NCBI GenBank assembly: GCA_003996215.1
Contig: QJPP01001783.1
Span: 579,959-643,958, forward strand
From: Jaltomata sinuosa
Lineage: Eukaryota; Streptophyta; Magnoliopsida; Solanales; Solanaceae
DNA length: 64,000 nucleotides
Reading direction: 5' to 3'
Of this stretch, positions 44,831 to 57,020 are shown in pieces (within the stretch, counting starts at the first letter, position 1; each line of letters opens with the position of its first letter). The translations under genes and the position numbers were made by a program. The notes under the pieces are model-generated. The model searched no databases, was not told where the DNA came from, and was given only the letters and a program-made list of their open reading frames with translations.

Positions 44831-47725
44831 TGTAACACCTCACCCGTTTGAATGTTGGATTAACTTATACTCTTGGGATAAGACAAGGAGGTGTGTAATA
44901 TGTGAGGAATGCTGTTTTATGAGGTATTTTAATTACAAAATGGTTGTATGTTAAGTTTTGAAGTCAAGAAAGTGTCAAAATAAAAGTCAAAAAAAGTTAT
45001 TGTAAGTTCCTTTAATAAATTCTCAGAAAATTTGGGTCAAATGTCTCAAAGCTTTTCTCCTAATATATATAGAGTTAGAAGTCCTACAATCTACCAAATC
45101 GAAGGTCTACGAGTCTAGTTTTCAACACACTAAATTTCTCATCCATACAACTTCATAAGAGAGAGATAGTCATATTTTCGTGAGACTGCACAAGCAGGTA
45201 CGCCAAGGTGGCCCCCCTTAGCCCCTAAGTCGGTTGGCCTTTATAAATCTGATTCTCCTTCAGTTTGAACTCATAAATATAGACCAAAAAACATAGAAAA
45301 TCAGATTTAAACCATATAGATTCTCCATGGATGTTTATGCTTTTGACTCGGAAGTTCAACAGAAAGTGATCTACGCGCAAGCTCATCATTTTGGTATAGT
45401 TTTCCCGTTGATTGTTGCTCTATTTTTTGTTACTGCAAGGAAGAAGCTCATGCATTTTGTATTTCTCTACTGTTAGTATCCACTTATTGTAATTTAAGAG
45501 TTCTAGATCCTCAACCTGTTCTTAATTTGAGCTTTAGAATCAATTCTAAGGAGGAACTTATTGTTATTGGCTTGTCTGTCAGGTTTTCTTGCAGTATATT
45601 GTTACAGCTTGTGATGGGTTCTTATATCATCTTTTTTAGCTTGGTATTGCAAAGATTTTTGTTGACGTAATATTTCTTCAATGATTCTCCTTCGTAATTC
45701 CATTTTCTAGTATCGTTTTGTAGATTTTCTGAGCCACAAAGAAGTGTTTTAGATACTGTGACTCTGGGAAGCCCGTTCGTTATATCGAGTTGGGTTATTA
45801 CTGTTGTATATCGATGGTGTTAAGGTATTGGAGAGACTGGGGGTTGGTGTGCTACTTATTGGAGTCACACACGATGGTTGTCGAATTAAACAACGTGAAG
45901 TACGCCTTGTTATATTACCCCGAGAGCTTGTCACGCTTGTGAGATATTGATAGCTTCTTGTTGTGGTTATTAGTTGTTGGTTGGTAGAGATTTTGATGTA
46001 ATTTGTTGATTTAATGCGGGCTGATCATAGTGACAACCTTAACGCTATATCAATAGTCTATGACTCATTCTTACAACCTTGCTGATTCTAGCAATTGTTG
46101 TGTTACGATATGTTGGTCGAGCTTCATAGAGACACCATTGAAGCTTCAGTTGAAAGGTATGTTAAGTCTACACTTCTTCCTTCCTTTGAGCATGAATTTT
46201 AGAAAACTCCTAAATTGTCAAATGCAATATCTTACTATTCTATTACTAGAAAAACCTTGTGAAAGGCATTGGGATCGCAGTTGAAGTATATTCACAATTC
46301 AATTATGTTGATATTCCACTCGTTCATTATATAGGGTATTTGGAATCTATATATCATTTTGTCGACTTCTTTGACTTTATATCTATATGTACAAATTCTT
46401 ATTCTTCTTTGCGTGTCGGGAGTTAAAAATATTAGGAAGAAACATTAAGAATTTTCAACTTGTCCTCCAAAGTGTTTTTCGAAAAACTTTAAAATAATAC
46501 GTGAATTTCCAAAACTCTAAAATGTAACTCGTATGTTTAAACTACTAAAGGACATGGTTTTTGAAATGCTTTCTTTTACAAACTATTAGGAAAACATATA
46601 TAGGAACTAAGTGAAGCACCTTAAGCTCTTTATGAACATCCACAGGTTTAAGTTATCTTTTTAAAGTCGAGTTAAGTGTTCAAGTTTATTCTAAAAGCAC
46701 ATGAGGTTCTATGAGGAATTTACATGTTATACAAAAGTGATTATGAGATTATGAGAATAAATTAGAATAATGGGCCAAGATTAGCAACATAATTATGATG
46801 AAATACATACATTACAAATTCATGACATGACATACTATGCATTCTACTCCTGAGCTATAATCGGGAGGTATGAGGCCTATTGCCTATATTGATACGTATG
46901 AGACCCAGATGGCCACAAGTTGGCAGCTATAATGTGGTTATCTAGTGGATGACACCACCATTTCTAGCATTTGGTTTGATATATATATATATATATATAT
47001 ATAACTATGAGATACGACTAGATAAGCATACCATGCATATTTGATTTCTAAAAGGTCAAATATCGACCACGAAAGCTATCATAGTTTCAGTTTAAGGTGA
47101 TATCTCTATTATCCTTTTTATAGCATCTTTTTGTGATCCTAATATCTGCCTTACATACCAGTATTTTTTTATTCATACTGACATTCCATTTCCTGGGGAT
47201 ACTGCATTTTTGTTTTGTACGTGCATGTCCAGGTGGGATTTTGATTGATCCTTCCGCTAGGATTTAGGGTTCAGCTCTGAGTTGGTAAGCTCCACCTTTT
47301 CTTGCAGCTATCAGGGGATGTTTATATTTTGTTGTAAAGTTTGGTATAGTCGGGGCCTTGTCCCAACCAGTGCTTATGACACTCTTACAGGCTATTGTGG
47401 ACACAATATTTTGGATTTCTTTCTGTAACGTTCATTCTCCAGCCCCATAGGCTTGGCATGTATATATATGTATTTGCGTATCTATGTCTTCAGTTGTGGC
47501 CTTGTCGTCCAACTAGTACTTCATTATTTTTGGCTTGTGTACCTTCATCTATATGACTTGTTATCATTAATGTTATGACCTCAACGGTTCATGCTTAATA
47601 TTTCAGATGTTATGATGCCTGACATTCTGAGCCCACAGTTGAGTCAGTTCATATGTTTCAGTGGCTAGCTTTTTCAAATAAGGTATCGAGTGCCAATCTT
47701 GCCTCTCCTAGTTTAGGGCATGACA
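44831..47725 (+). repeat. 5' LTR of T6
   Basis: 2895 bp, from TGTAACACC to GCATGACA. It matches the 3' copy in order. The stretch 44985-45140 also matches the T7 LTR (60825-60975). Confidence 0.9.
46979..47003. repeat. AT dinucleotide microsatellite
   Basis: About twelve AT units inside the T6 5' LTR. The 3' LTR has only a short ATATATAT remnant near 53450, so it expanded or shrank after insertion. Confidence 0.9.
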
Positions 47726-47728
47726 AAC

Positions 47729-47742
47729 TTTGTATTAGAGTA
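47729..47742 (+). promoter_or_regulatory. Primer binding site of T6 (decayed)
   Basis: TTTGTATTAGAGTA follows the LTR end. It resembles TTGGTATCAGAGCC with several changes. Confidence 0.6.
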
Positions 47743-47989
47743 GGTCGTGTCCCAGGGAATCCATAAGCCGTGTCTAATAGAGTCTTGCTTATTGGTGTAT
47801 TGTGTACCACACTTATAATCAGGAGGCTACAACGAATTTAAGAATGATTACATTTCTTTCAATTGATGGATCGTGCTATAGAGTAGAGTTATAAGTACAT
47901 ATAAAATCTAAATTGTGCATTGTGTTTCATATCTGACTGAGTACTTATGCTCTGGACTATTTATCAAGGTTGTACGATAGATATTATTA

Positions 47990-49600
47990 GTCGTCAGAAC
48001 TTTGTAGACATAATAGAGCTAGAGATACTTGACTTTGTTATTAATATAGGCATGGATTGGCTAGCACCTAGATATGCCAATGTCGAGAGAAGAGTATTAG
48101 ATTTCAGTTCCCAGGGGAAGTAGTACGAGAGTGGAAGGATAATGTGGCAACGCTGAAGGCAGGTTTATTTCATATCTTCAGGCTAAGAAAATGGTTGCAA
48201 AAAATTGCATTTACCATATTGTCCGAGTTTAAGATATTGATGCTATGCCATAAACTCTTTAGTTTATTCTAGTGGTTAATGAGTTTTCAGATGCATTTCT
48301 AGGCGAGCATCATGTTATTCCCCTAGAACGAGAGATTGATTTTTCTATTGATACATTACCATATGCCTAGCTGATATATAGAGGTGCACCAGCGAAATTG
48401 AAGGAATTGAAAGAACAACTAGAAGATCTATTAGATCAGGGCTTCATTAGGCCTAGGGCGTCACGTGTGGTGCACCAGTGTTATTTGTGCAGAAGAAAGA
48501 TGACTTATTGCAAAAGTGTATAGACTACCAAAAATTTAATAAGGTGAATATAAATAATAAGTATCCACTACCAAGAGTTTATAGGTTTTTTTTTACCAAC
48601 TACAGGATGCCCGATGCTTCTCAAAGATTGATTTACATTTAGGTTACCACCATGTATTTGTTTGAGAGAGGGAAATTCTAAAGACAACCTTCAGGCTCAT
48701 ATATGGCCATTTTGAGTTCCTTCTGATCTCTTTCAGGTTGATGAATGCCTCAACAATATTTATGGACCTAATGAATAGTATCTTCAAGCCGTTCTTAGAC
48801 TTGTTGTCATTATTTTTATTGATGATATTCTAGTATGTTTCGTTCACAGACCGAGCGTAGAGACCATATCTGAGAAGTGCTTTAGGTACTCTGAGATTAG
48901 AGGTTGTATGCTAAGCTCCTAAAGTGTGAGTTCTGGTTGCATTATATGGCCTTTTTGGGCCTTATTGTATCAAATGCTTGTATTCAGGTTGACTTCCAAA
49001 ATATTGAGGTCGCAAAAAGTTGGCCTCGACCCACGACCTAGACAAAAGTTCATAGCTTTTTGGGGATATAAGGATATTACACTAGCTTTGTGGAAGGATT
49101 TTCTTCACTTTCAGCACCCTTGACTAAGTTAACTTAAAAAGGAACTAAGTTTCAGTGGACTACAACCTATGAGCTGAGTTTCCAAGAGTTGAAAGATAAA
49201 TTGACTTCAGCACTAGGTCTAACCTTATGAGAGGGTCCAGAGGGCTACGCAAGGTATTGTGACGCTTCAAGTGTTAGTCTAGTTTGTGTGATGATGCAAC
49301 ATAGAAATGTAATTACATATTCTTCTAGACAGTTAAATAAGGATGAGAAAAACTACTCGACCCACGATTTAGAGTTGGCTCGAATTATTCATGCATTGAA
49401 GATTTAGAGGCATTATATATATGGCATCCATATCGATATTTATACAGATCATAAGAGCCTCTAGTATATTTTTATACATAAAGAGTTGAACCTGTGATAA
49501 CACCGATGGCTTGAATGGCTCGAAAGACTATGATATGGATATCTAATATCACCCAGGGAAAGACATATAGTGGCGGATGCCCTCAATCGTAAGTCTAGGG
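47990..49600 (+). pseudogene. T6 protease remnant, reverse transcriptase and RNase H; gag missing
   Basis: Only about 300 bases separate the primer site from the end of protease (VDIIELEILDFVINIGMDWL, about 48005-48065), so gag and most of protease are deleted. RT: PLEREIDFSIDTLP (about 48320), YRGAPAKLKELKEQLEDLLD, FVQKK-like LCRRK region, and an intact active-site box IIFIDDILV (about 48810). RNase H: YARYCDASSVSLVCVMMQH (about 49250), SSRQLNKDEKNYSTHDLELA, IYTDHKSL, then stops. The coding is heavily broken, more so than in T7. Confidence 0.8.
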
Positions 49601-49879
49601 TAGTGTATTGTATTTGGGAGTTGAGAAGTGGGAGATAGCCCAAGAGCTCCATCAGATAGATAGTTTTAGGGGTTAGATTATTAGACTCTGATGATACTGG
49701 GGTCACAATTTAGGACACACCTATATAATCTCTAGTTGTGGAGGTATAGGCATGACAACATGAGGATCCTAAATTAGAGTAGCTCAGAGAAAAGGAACAA
49801 CAGCGAGAGTCTTTAGCCTTTGACATAGTAGGAGATAGAGTCCTCAGATTCAAAGATCAGTTATATGTTTCAGATATTG

Positions 49880-51160
49880 CAGGGCTTCGATAGTAGGTTG
49901 TGGAAGAGGCACACCATTCTTGTTACTCTATTCACCCAGGATCCACAAAAATGTATCATGATACTAAGTAGATTTATTGGTGTTCGGGCATAAAGAGGAA
50001 CATAGCAGGGTTTGTGAAACAGTGTCGAAATTGTCAGCAAGTAAAGGTAGAGCATTACAACCCTAGTGGTCTGAATCAAGAGATAGATATTCCATTGTGG
50101 AAGTAGAAGGACATAAATATGGATTTGTCACATGTTATCCTTGTTCGCGATAGAAGTTTGAATCTATTTGGGTGATTGTTGATAGGTTGATAAAATTGGA
50201 CAATTTATTGCAAGGCAAGGCCACATTCTAAGCTGAAAAGTATGTAAGACTGTACGTTAGAGAAATAGTCAAACTTTATAATGTCCACTATTGGTTATTT
50301 AAGATAGAGGGGTACAATTTACAACACAATTCTGGAGATCTTTCAAGAAGGGTTTGAGGACTCAGGTTAATCTTAGTTTAAATTTTCATTTGTAGAATGA
50401 TGGCCAAGCCAAACATATGATTTAGATGCTCAAAGATATGTTACAGGCATGTGTTCTAGATTTTAGAGGGAAATGGGATGATTACTTGTCACTTATTAAG
50501 TTTTCTTATAATAACAGTTATCATAAAGGCAATTGTATGGCACCGTACTAGGATTTATGTTGCAATAAATACCAATCCCTTCTTGGTTAGTTCGAGGTCG
50601 AAGAGTAAGGGTTGCTTGGACATGACATAGTAACATAGGCCATGAAAAAGATTAAGCTGATCAGAGAGAATTTGTTGATAGCTCAGAGCCGCCAAAAATT
50701 ATATTGAGATGTTAGGCAACAAGATTTAAAGTTCAATGTTGAAAATTAAGTCTTTTTAAAGGTTTTGTCAACGAAGAGCGTTATGCAATTTGGAAGGAAG
50801 GTCAAGCTGAGCCCTTGACATATTGGACCTTACCATATTGTGCGAAGAATAGGAAGATTTGCTTAACAACTAGATTTGCCTCCATGATTACACCTAGTCT
50901 TTCATGTTTCTATGTTATGAAAGTGTATCAGAGACCTAGCACGTATAGGACTGATAATAAATTTACAAATTTTAGAGGAATTGTCTTATGAAGAGGTCCC
51001 TATTGCCATAGTAGGCCTCCAGATTTGGAGAACATTGAATAAGGATAAAGCTTCAGTGAAAGTATTGTGGCAGGAGTGTATTATCAATGATACAATGTAG
51101 GAAGGTGAAGAGAACATAAAGTCCAGATATCCCCACCTGTTTGTTCCTTAGATGATGTTA
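49880..51160 (+). pseudogene. T6 integrase and chromodomain-like tail
   Basis: The zinc domain is complete in residues: HHSCYSIHPGSTKMYHDTK, a stop, IYWCSGIKRNIAG, then CRNCQQVKVEHYNPSG. The catalytic core is hard to follow: NMDLSHVI keeps the first Asp near 50120, and later parts are shifted. FSYNNSYHKGNCMAPY-like sequence lies near 50500. The tail near 50990-51150 (SYEEVPIAIVGLQIWR, NKDKASVKVLWQ, IKSRYPHLF) is the chromodomain-like end. It is followed by 130 non-coding bases and the polypurine tract. Confidence 0.75.
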
Positions 51161-51283
51161 AGAACAAATAGATAGTAGACCCACATTTGAGTACTTGAGG
51201 TATATTACTTCTGTAGTATATTAGTTCTTTTGTTATTTCCTATGATATCATGTACGTTATCTTCATTCAAGGATGAATGTACC

Positions 51284-51297
51284 TAAGAGGGGAAAGA
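51284..51297 (+). promoter_or_regulatory. Polypurine tract of T6
   Basis: TAAGAGGGGAAAGA directly precedes the 3' LTR start (TGTAATAACC). Confidence 0.85.
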
Positions 51298-53816
51298 TGT
51301 AATAACCTACCCATTTGAACGTTGAATTAACTCATACTCTTGGGATAAGACTAGGAGTGCTAAATATGTGAGGAAGTATTGCACAATGGTTGTATGTTAA
51401 GTTTTGAAGTCAAGCAAATTATAAAATAAAAGTCGGAAAAAGTTATTGTAAGTTCCTTTAATAAATTCTTGAAAATTTTGGGTCAACTGTCTTGAAGATT
51501 TTATCCTAATACATAAGGAGTTATAAGGACTCTAACCTACCAAATCAAAGGTCTATGAGTCTAGTTTCCAACGCACTAAACCTCTCATCTATATGACTTC
51601 AGAATAGAGAGATATTCACATTTTTGTGAGACTGCACAAGCAGGAACATCAAGGTGGTCCCCCTAGACCCTAAGTCAGTTGGCCTTCATAAATCTAATTC
51701 TCCTTCGTTTTGAATTCATAAAATAGACAAAAAAATAGAAAATAAGATATAAACCCTAGATATTCTCCATGGATGTTTATGCTTTCAACTCGGAAGTTTA
51801 ACGGAAAGTGCTGTACGTTGCAAACTCGTCATTTTGGTATAGTTTTCCCATCGATTGTCACTCTGTTTGTTGTTACTTCAAGGGAGAAGCTCATGGTTTT
51901 TGTATTTCTCTACTATTAGAATCCACTTATCAGAAGGTAAGAGTTCTAAATCCTCGACTTGTTCTTAATTTGAGCTTTAAAATCAATTCCAAAGAGGAAC
52001 TTATTGTTATCGGCTTGTTTGTCATATTTTCTTGCCGTATATTCTTACAGCTTGTGATGGATTGTTCTAAGTGCTTGTTTATCTTGGTATTGAAAAGTTG
52101 TTTTTTGAGATAATCTTCTTCCTATGATCCTCCTTCTTAATTCAATATTCTAGTATCATTTTGTAGATTTCTGAGCCATAAAGTGGTGTTTTGGATACCG
52201 TGGCTCTGGGCTTCCCCTTTGTCATATTGAGTTGGGTTATTACTTCTGTATATTGATGATGTTAAGGTATTTCAAGGACTGGGGGTTGGTGTGCTACTTA
52301 TTAGGGTCACACACAATGGTTGTCGAATTAAACAGCGTGAAGTACGCCTTGTTATATTACCTCGGGAGCTTGCCCCTCTTGTGAGATGTTGATAGCTTCT
52401 TCTTCTAGTTATTACCTGTTGGTTGGTAGAGATTATGATGTCATTTGATGAGTAAAATTAGGCTGGTCATAGTGACAACCTTAATGCTATATCAACTTTG
52501 TATGGCTCATTCTTACAGCCATGTTGATTCTACCAAATGTTGCATTACGCTAGATTAGTCGATCTTCATAGAGACATTGTTTAGGCTTCAGTTGAAAGGT
52601 ATGTTAAGGCTAAGCTTTTTTCTTCCTTTTAGCACAAATTATAGAAAGCTCTTGAATTATCAAATGCAATATTTTACTATTCTATTGTTAGAAAGACCTT
52701 CCGTGAAAGGCAATGGGATCGCAACTGAAGTATTTTCGAGATTCAAGTATGTTGATATTCCACTCATTCATTATATAGGGTATTTGGTATCTATATGTCA
52801 TTTTATTGACTTCCTTGACTTTATGTCCATATGTATGAATACTTATTCTTCTTTGGGTGTCGGAACTTAAAAAGATTATGAAGAAACTTTAAGAATTTTC
52901 AACTTTTCATCCTTCCTCGCTAAAGTATTTTTTGGAACTTTAAAATAATACGTGAATTTCCAAAACTCTCATATGTAACTCGTATGTTTAAACTACAAAA
53001 GGACATATTTTTTGAAATACTTTCTTATACAAACTATTAGGGAAACATATATAGAAACTAAGTGAAGCACCTTAAGCTCTTTATGAACATCCGCAGGTTT
53101 AAGTTACCTTTCTAAAGTCGAGTTAAGTGTTCAAGTTTATTCTAAAATTACATGAGGTTCTACGAGGCATTTACATGTTATACAAAAGTGTTATGAGATT
53201 ATGAGAATAAAGAGGAATACGGGCCAAGATTGGCAACATAATTATGATGAATACATGCATTACCAATTCATGACATGACATGCTATGCATTCTACTTCCG
53301 AGCTATAATTGTGAGGTATGAGGCCTATTGCCTATATTTATACGTATGAGAGACAGATGGCCACAAGTTGGCAGATATAATGCCAGTTAGCTACTGTATA
53401 ATACCACCATTGCTAGCATTTGGTTGGATACGACATGCATTTGCATCTATATATATGTATTCATGACATACGAATACACGAGCATACCATGCATATTTGA
53501 TTTCTATAAGGTTAGATGTCAGCGACAGAAGCTATCAGAGTTTCAATTTCAGGTGGTATCTCTATTACCCTTTTACAACAACTATTTATGATCCTACTTT
53601 CCTCCTTACATACCAGTATATTTTTATTTGTACTGACGTTCCATTGCATGGGGATACTATATTTTTGTTTTGTGTTTGAAGGTCTAAGTTGGGATTCTGA
53701 TCGATCCTTCCGCTAGGATTTGGGGTTCAGCTCTGAGTTGGTAAGCTCTACCTTTTCTTGGAGCTATTAGGGGATGTTTACCTTTTCTTGTACAGTTTGG
53801 TATAGTTGGGGCCTTG
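51298..53816 (+). repeat. 3' LTR of T6, left piece
   Basis: It follows the 5' LTR up to the point equivalent to 47360, then switches without a gap into T7 LTR sequence at CCTTG (53812-53816). Confidence 0.9.
53812..53816. other. Deletion junction T6 LTR / T7 LTR with 5-base microhomology
   Basis: The intact T6 LTR reads GGGGCCTTGTCCC (47352-47364) and the intact T7 LTR reads GCATCCTTGGGTT (61703-61715). The junction reads GGGGCCTTGGGTT. The shared CCTTG marks a deletion that removed at most about 178 bases of T6 LTR and the first 1045 bases of the T7 5' LTR. Confidence 0.85.
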
Positions 53817-55589
53817 GGTTGGATTATTAGGTTGGTACCACAGACCTTGACCCCTTTATTCATGTCCGCCTACTTTTGTTCCTCCGATACTTGTAGTACT
53901 TGCCGATATGTTTTATTTACCTTTGTGGTCCTGTGAGGCCTTGTTGACTCTGGAACATAGAAGGTGGGATATTGGGAATGTCCGCGAGTCCCGGGCATAG
54001 AATTATCCTTCTAGGCTAGTTATGCTTGCTGAGTAGCTATGGGCCTGTGCAGGGTCGATAGGTTGATTGTGAGCTGCTGGGCAGCTATTGTGTTTGATCA
54101 TACCATTTCCATGCATATAAAGAGATTTTATCCATGTTTTACTATGGTTTTGGCTTCGGGCCTACTGGCACTATTTTCTAAACCTTGCATGGCCCCAGGG
54201 GCCCATTTTTGATGGAAATGAATTGGAAATGGTTTGATTTAACTTGTGAATATTCTTGGGTAAAAGAAGGTAAAATTATGATTTATATCACCAGTTTTAC
54301 GATTAACGCTAGACTCGGCAGGGCCGGGGTGCTAGTTGAGTTTTCTTGCTACTTGAGATGATTTTAGCCTCTATTGGACCGAGCACCTGAGATGACTTTC
54401 TATTGTTTAGACCCGGTTATGCCCGGGCACCCTTGGAGGGGTTTTTGAGATATTTTCCCACTACTTTAGTCCTGGACAGGGTCTGGGCATGCATATTCGA
54501 GACTGGGTCTCTATCTTGAACCCGGACTTGCTTCTGGATGACATGTTTTGATACTGAGTTTTAGTATGGGGTCAGGGACCTCCATGGACCTTGCCATTTG
54601 GGCCTGGGGCTTCGGGCTGCATGTGCCGGAGGAAGTGTATACGATGGAGTAGAGGTATATGGGCAGTGTCCTTCCATGGAACCTACCTGCTGGGCCGGAT
54701 CGGCACCGGAGGAGGTACATACAGAGATACCATTTCACTTGAGATCTTCATGCATCATATCATTCATTGTTTGAGGCTCCACCCTTGTTTGTTGTTTGTT
54801 GATTGTACGCTCCGGTAGTATGGGATGCCGAAGGGTTTGTTTTCACTTGTTTGTGTTCCTCGGTTGTATGGACGGCCGGGGGACTGTAGGTAGACTCCTT
54901 CTATTTACTTACAGAATTGTTCCCTGTTACGGTTAAGTATGAAATTGGTTACTGCTAAAATGTTAGTTTATGGATTTGAGATTGATATGATTAGTTGAGT
55001 TTGATTCATGTCTCTGAGCATGCCTATCATTACTCTTTCCCTCTTCCTCTTACACTTGAGGTTACCGGTATACCGTCCATTTCATAAACTTATTATGTAT
55101 ACACTGTTATTGCAAGGACCCCAGGTGCGTTGTTTCTTACTTTCACCTGTGCCTATGGTGTATATATTCGGCTTGCTGGCCTCACATGTGGTTCTGTTGA
55201 TTTCCCTCTAGGCTAGTTCCTGTGTACCTTTCATTGATTTCTGTGACTACTTGCTTCTATTCTGTCTGTTACTACACTTTTATCTTATATGTGCCCAGTC
55301 GGCCTATGATATCTATTGGGTACCTTATGCTTCGCATTTGGTGCTCACCCTACCCCCTGCATCTTTTGGTGAAGATCATAGCGTGGGCCATCGCCGTTTG
55401 ATCGATGTGATTCATGCTTGGAGATCTGTTGGGGACTACTTTAGACTGAGGGTGAGCTATTGGCGATCGGAGCTTAGCTTTAGTTTATCTTTTGCTTTAT
55501 GTACTCTATTACCATTAAGAGACATTTGTATATATTGTTTTGGATAGTTTGCACACCATTTATGTAGTTTTGGCTCTATACAATGATAC
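53817..55589 (+). repeat. 5' LTR of T7, truncated at both ends
   Basis: It matches 61712-63403 of the 3' LTR. Missing are the first 1045 bases (with the TATA candidate and donor motif) and the last roughly 212 bases together with the primer site. After GATAC (55585-55589) the sequence goes straight into a leader. This copy therefore has no promoter or primer site of its own. Confidence 0.85.
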
Positions 55590-55718
55590 GTCCGTACTTA
55601 ATCTTCGGTAGTCTACAGTGACATTTTAGGAAATTTGACTCTTTCATTACTTTTGTGTCGTGCGTAGAACCCTTGACGTTTCTCGAAATCTCATTTGTTC
55701 TACTTCATTCTTCCCCAG
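55590..55718 (+). other. T7 leader with splice-acceptor-like end
   Basis: 129 bases between the cut LTR and the gag ATG. It ends in CTACTTCATTCTTCCCCAG, a strong pyrimidine tract plus CAG (AG 55717-55718) directly abutting the ATG. Confidence 0.5.
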
Positions 55719-57020
55719 ATGGTTCGTACGAGATCATCGACATCAGGCGGAGATGAGCCTCCCACTCCAGCTAAGGGTTGAGGATGCCCTCGAGCAGTGG
55801 CACCTGCTAGAGCTGCTAGAGTTGAGATAGTGCCTGAGCAGCATGTGGATCAGGGGGCAGCCAAGGTACCACCAGCTCCAGTACCAGCTCCAGCGCCCAC
55901 TTCTGTGCCAGCTCCAGCCGCAGCTCAGTTCCAGATATTCGAAGATTACTATTACAACTTTTGGGTATGATTGAGAGTGGCCTTCTGAGGTAGCATAGAC
56001 ATCCGCTCAGGGGGCAGCCCTGGGTGTACAGAATTTAGGAGCGCAGCCTACTACTGCGGCTCCTCGTGCGATGTCATTCTGGTTCCATCAGTTGCACAGC
56101 CTCTTGCTCCTCGCCCAGCTATGACAGAGTCAGAGCAGAAGGCGTTGGGTAGGTTTTTAAGGTTAGCACCTCCAAGGTTTGCTGGTACTTCTGGACAGGA
56201 TCCACATGACTTTATTACTACCTGTGAGGAGATGTTGCATCATTTGGGTTTGTTGGAGACTCACGGGGTTGGTTATACTACCTATCAGTTGGAGGGCCCA
56301 GCGAAGTTATGGTGGAGGGCCCAGGTTGCTTGTAGACCACCATCATCACCTCCTTTGACCTGGTTTGAGTTTTATGAGGCCTTTATGGACAAGTTATTGC
56401 CCACAGCGTGATCGTGAGCGTCGCAGGGAGTAGTTTACTTACCTTATGCAGGAGTCTATGACTGTCTCGGAGTATGAGACCCGTTTTCATCAGCTAGCAC
56501 CATTTGGAGCTATGATTATTCCTACCTAGGCAGATAGGATTCACAGATTTGAATGGGGTTTGAGGCCAGAGATCAGGAAGCCAGCTGAGATATTGATTGC
56601 CGGTGGTCGGTAATTTCAGGCTATCGCAGACTATGCCCATACTCTGGAGGACTTACAGTGACATGATCAGGGGTTCAGAGATAAGAGGCCTCGATATCAG
56701 GGTGGCTTCAGTGGTTCCAGATATGGTGGTAGAGGTTCTGGCCAGTGGGGCCGGGGTTATCAGCCACAACAGCACCAGGGCCATTCAAGCCGACCGATTC
56801 AGGCTTCCCTTCAGACATTCGATAGTACCCAGTTTGAGCAGGGTCAGAGAAGCCATCAGGGCTATAGCGGCCAGTCTTCGAGGGGTAGAGTTTTTGGGGC
56901 ATCAGGCCGTGGTGGTCATACGGGATCTGTTGGTTCATCTCGATTGAGTAGGCCGCTAGGGGCTTGTTTTACTTGTGGTGTGATTGGTCATTTTGCTAGA
57001 AATTGCCCTCAGCAGGGTAC
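55719..57020 (+). pseudogene. T7 gag
   Basis: The ATG at 55719 starts MVRTRSSTSGGDEPPTPAKG, then TGA at 55779 and another stop near 55968. The Pro/Ala-rich stretch APVPAPAPTSVPAPAAA follows. The capsid domain opens at 56121: MTESEQKALGRFLRLAPPRF, EEMLHHLGLLETHGVGYTTY, AKLWWRAQVACRP, WFEFYEAFMDKLLP. A frameshift near 56400 moves to a second phase with RFHQLAPFGAMIIPT and a Gly/Gln-rich linker. The zinc knuckle is intact, ACFTCGVIGHFARNCP (56962-57009, C-X2-C-X4-H-X4-C), and is the only intact one in the window. Another phase change lies between it and protease (about 57020-57060). Confidence 0.9.
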
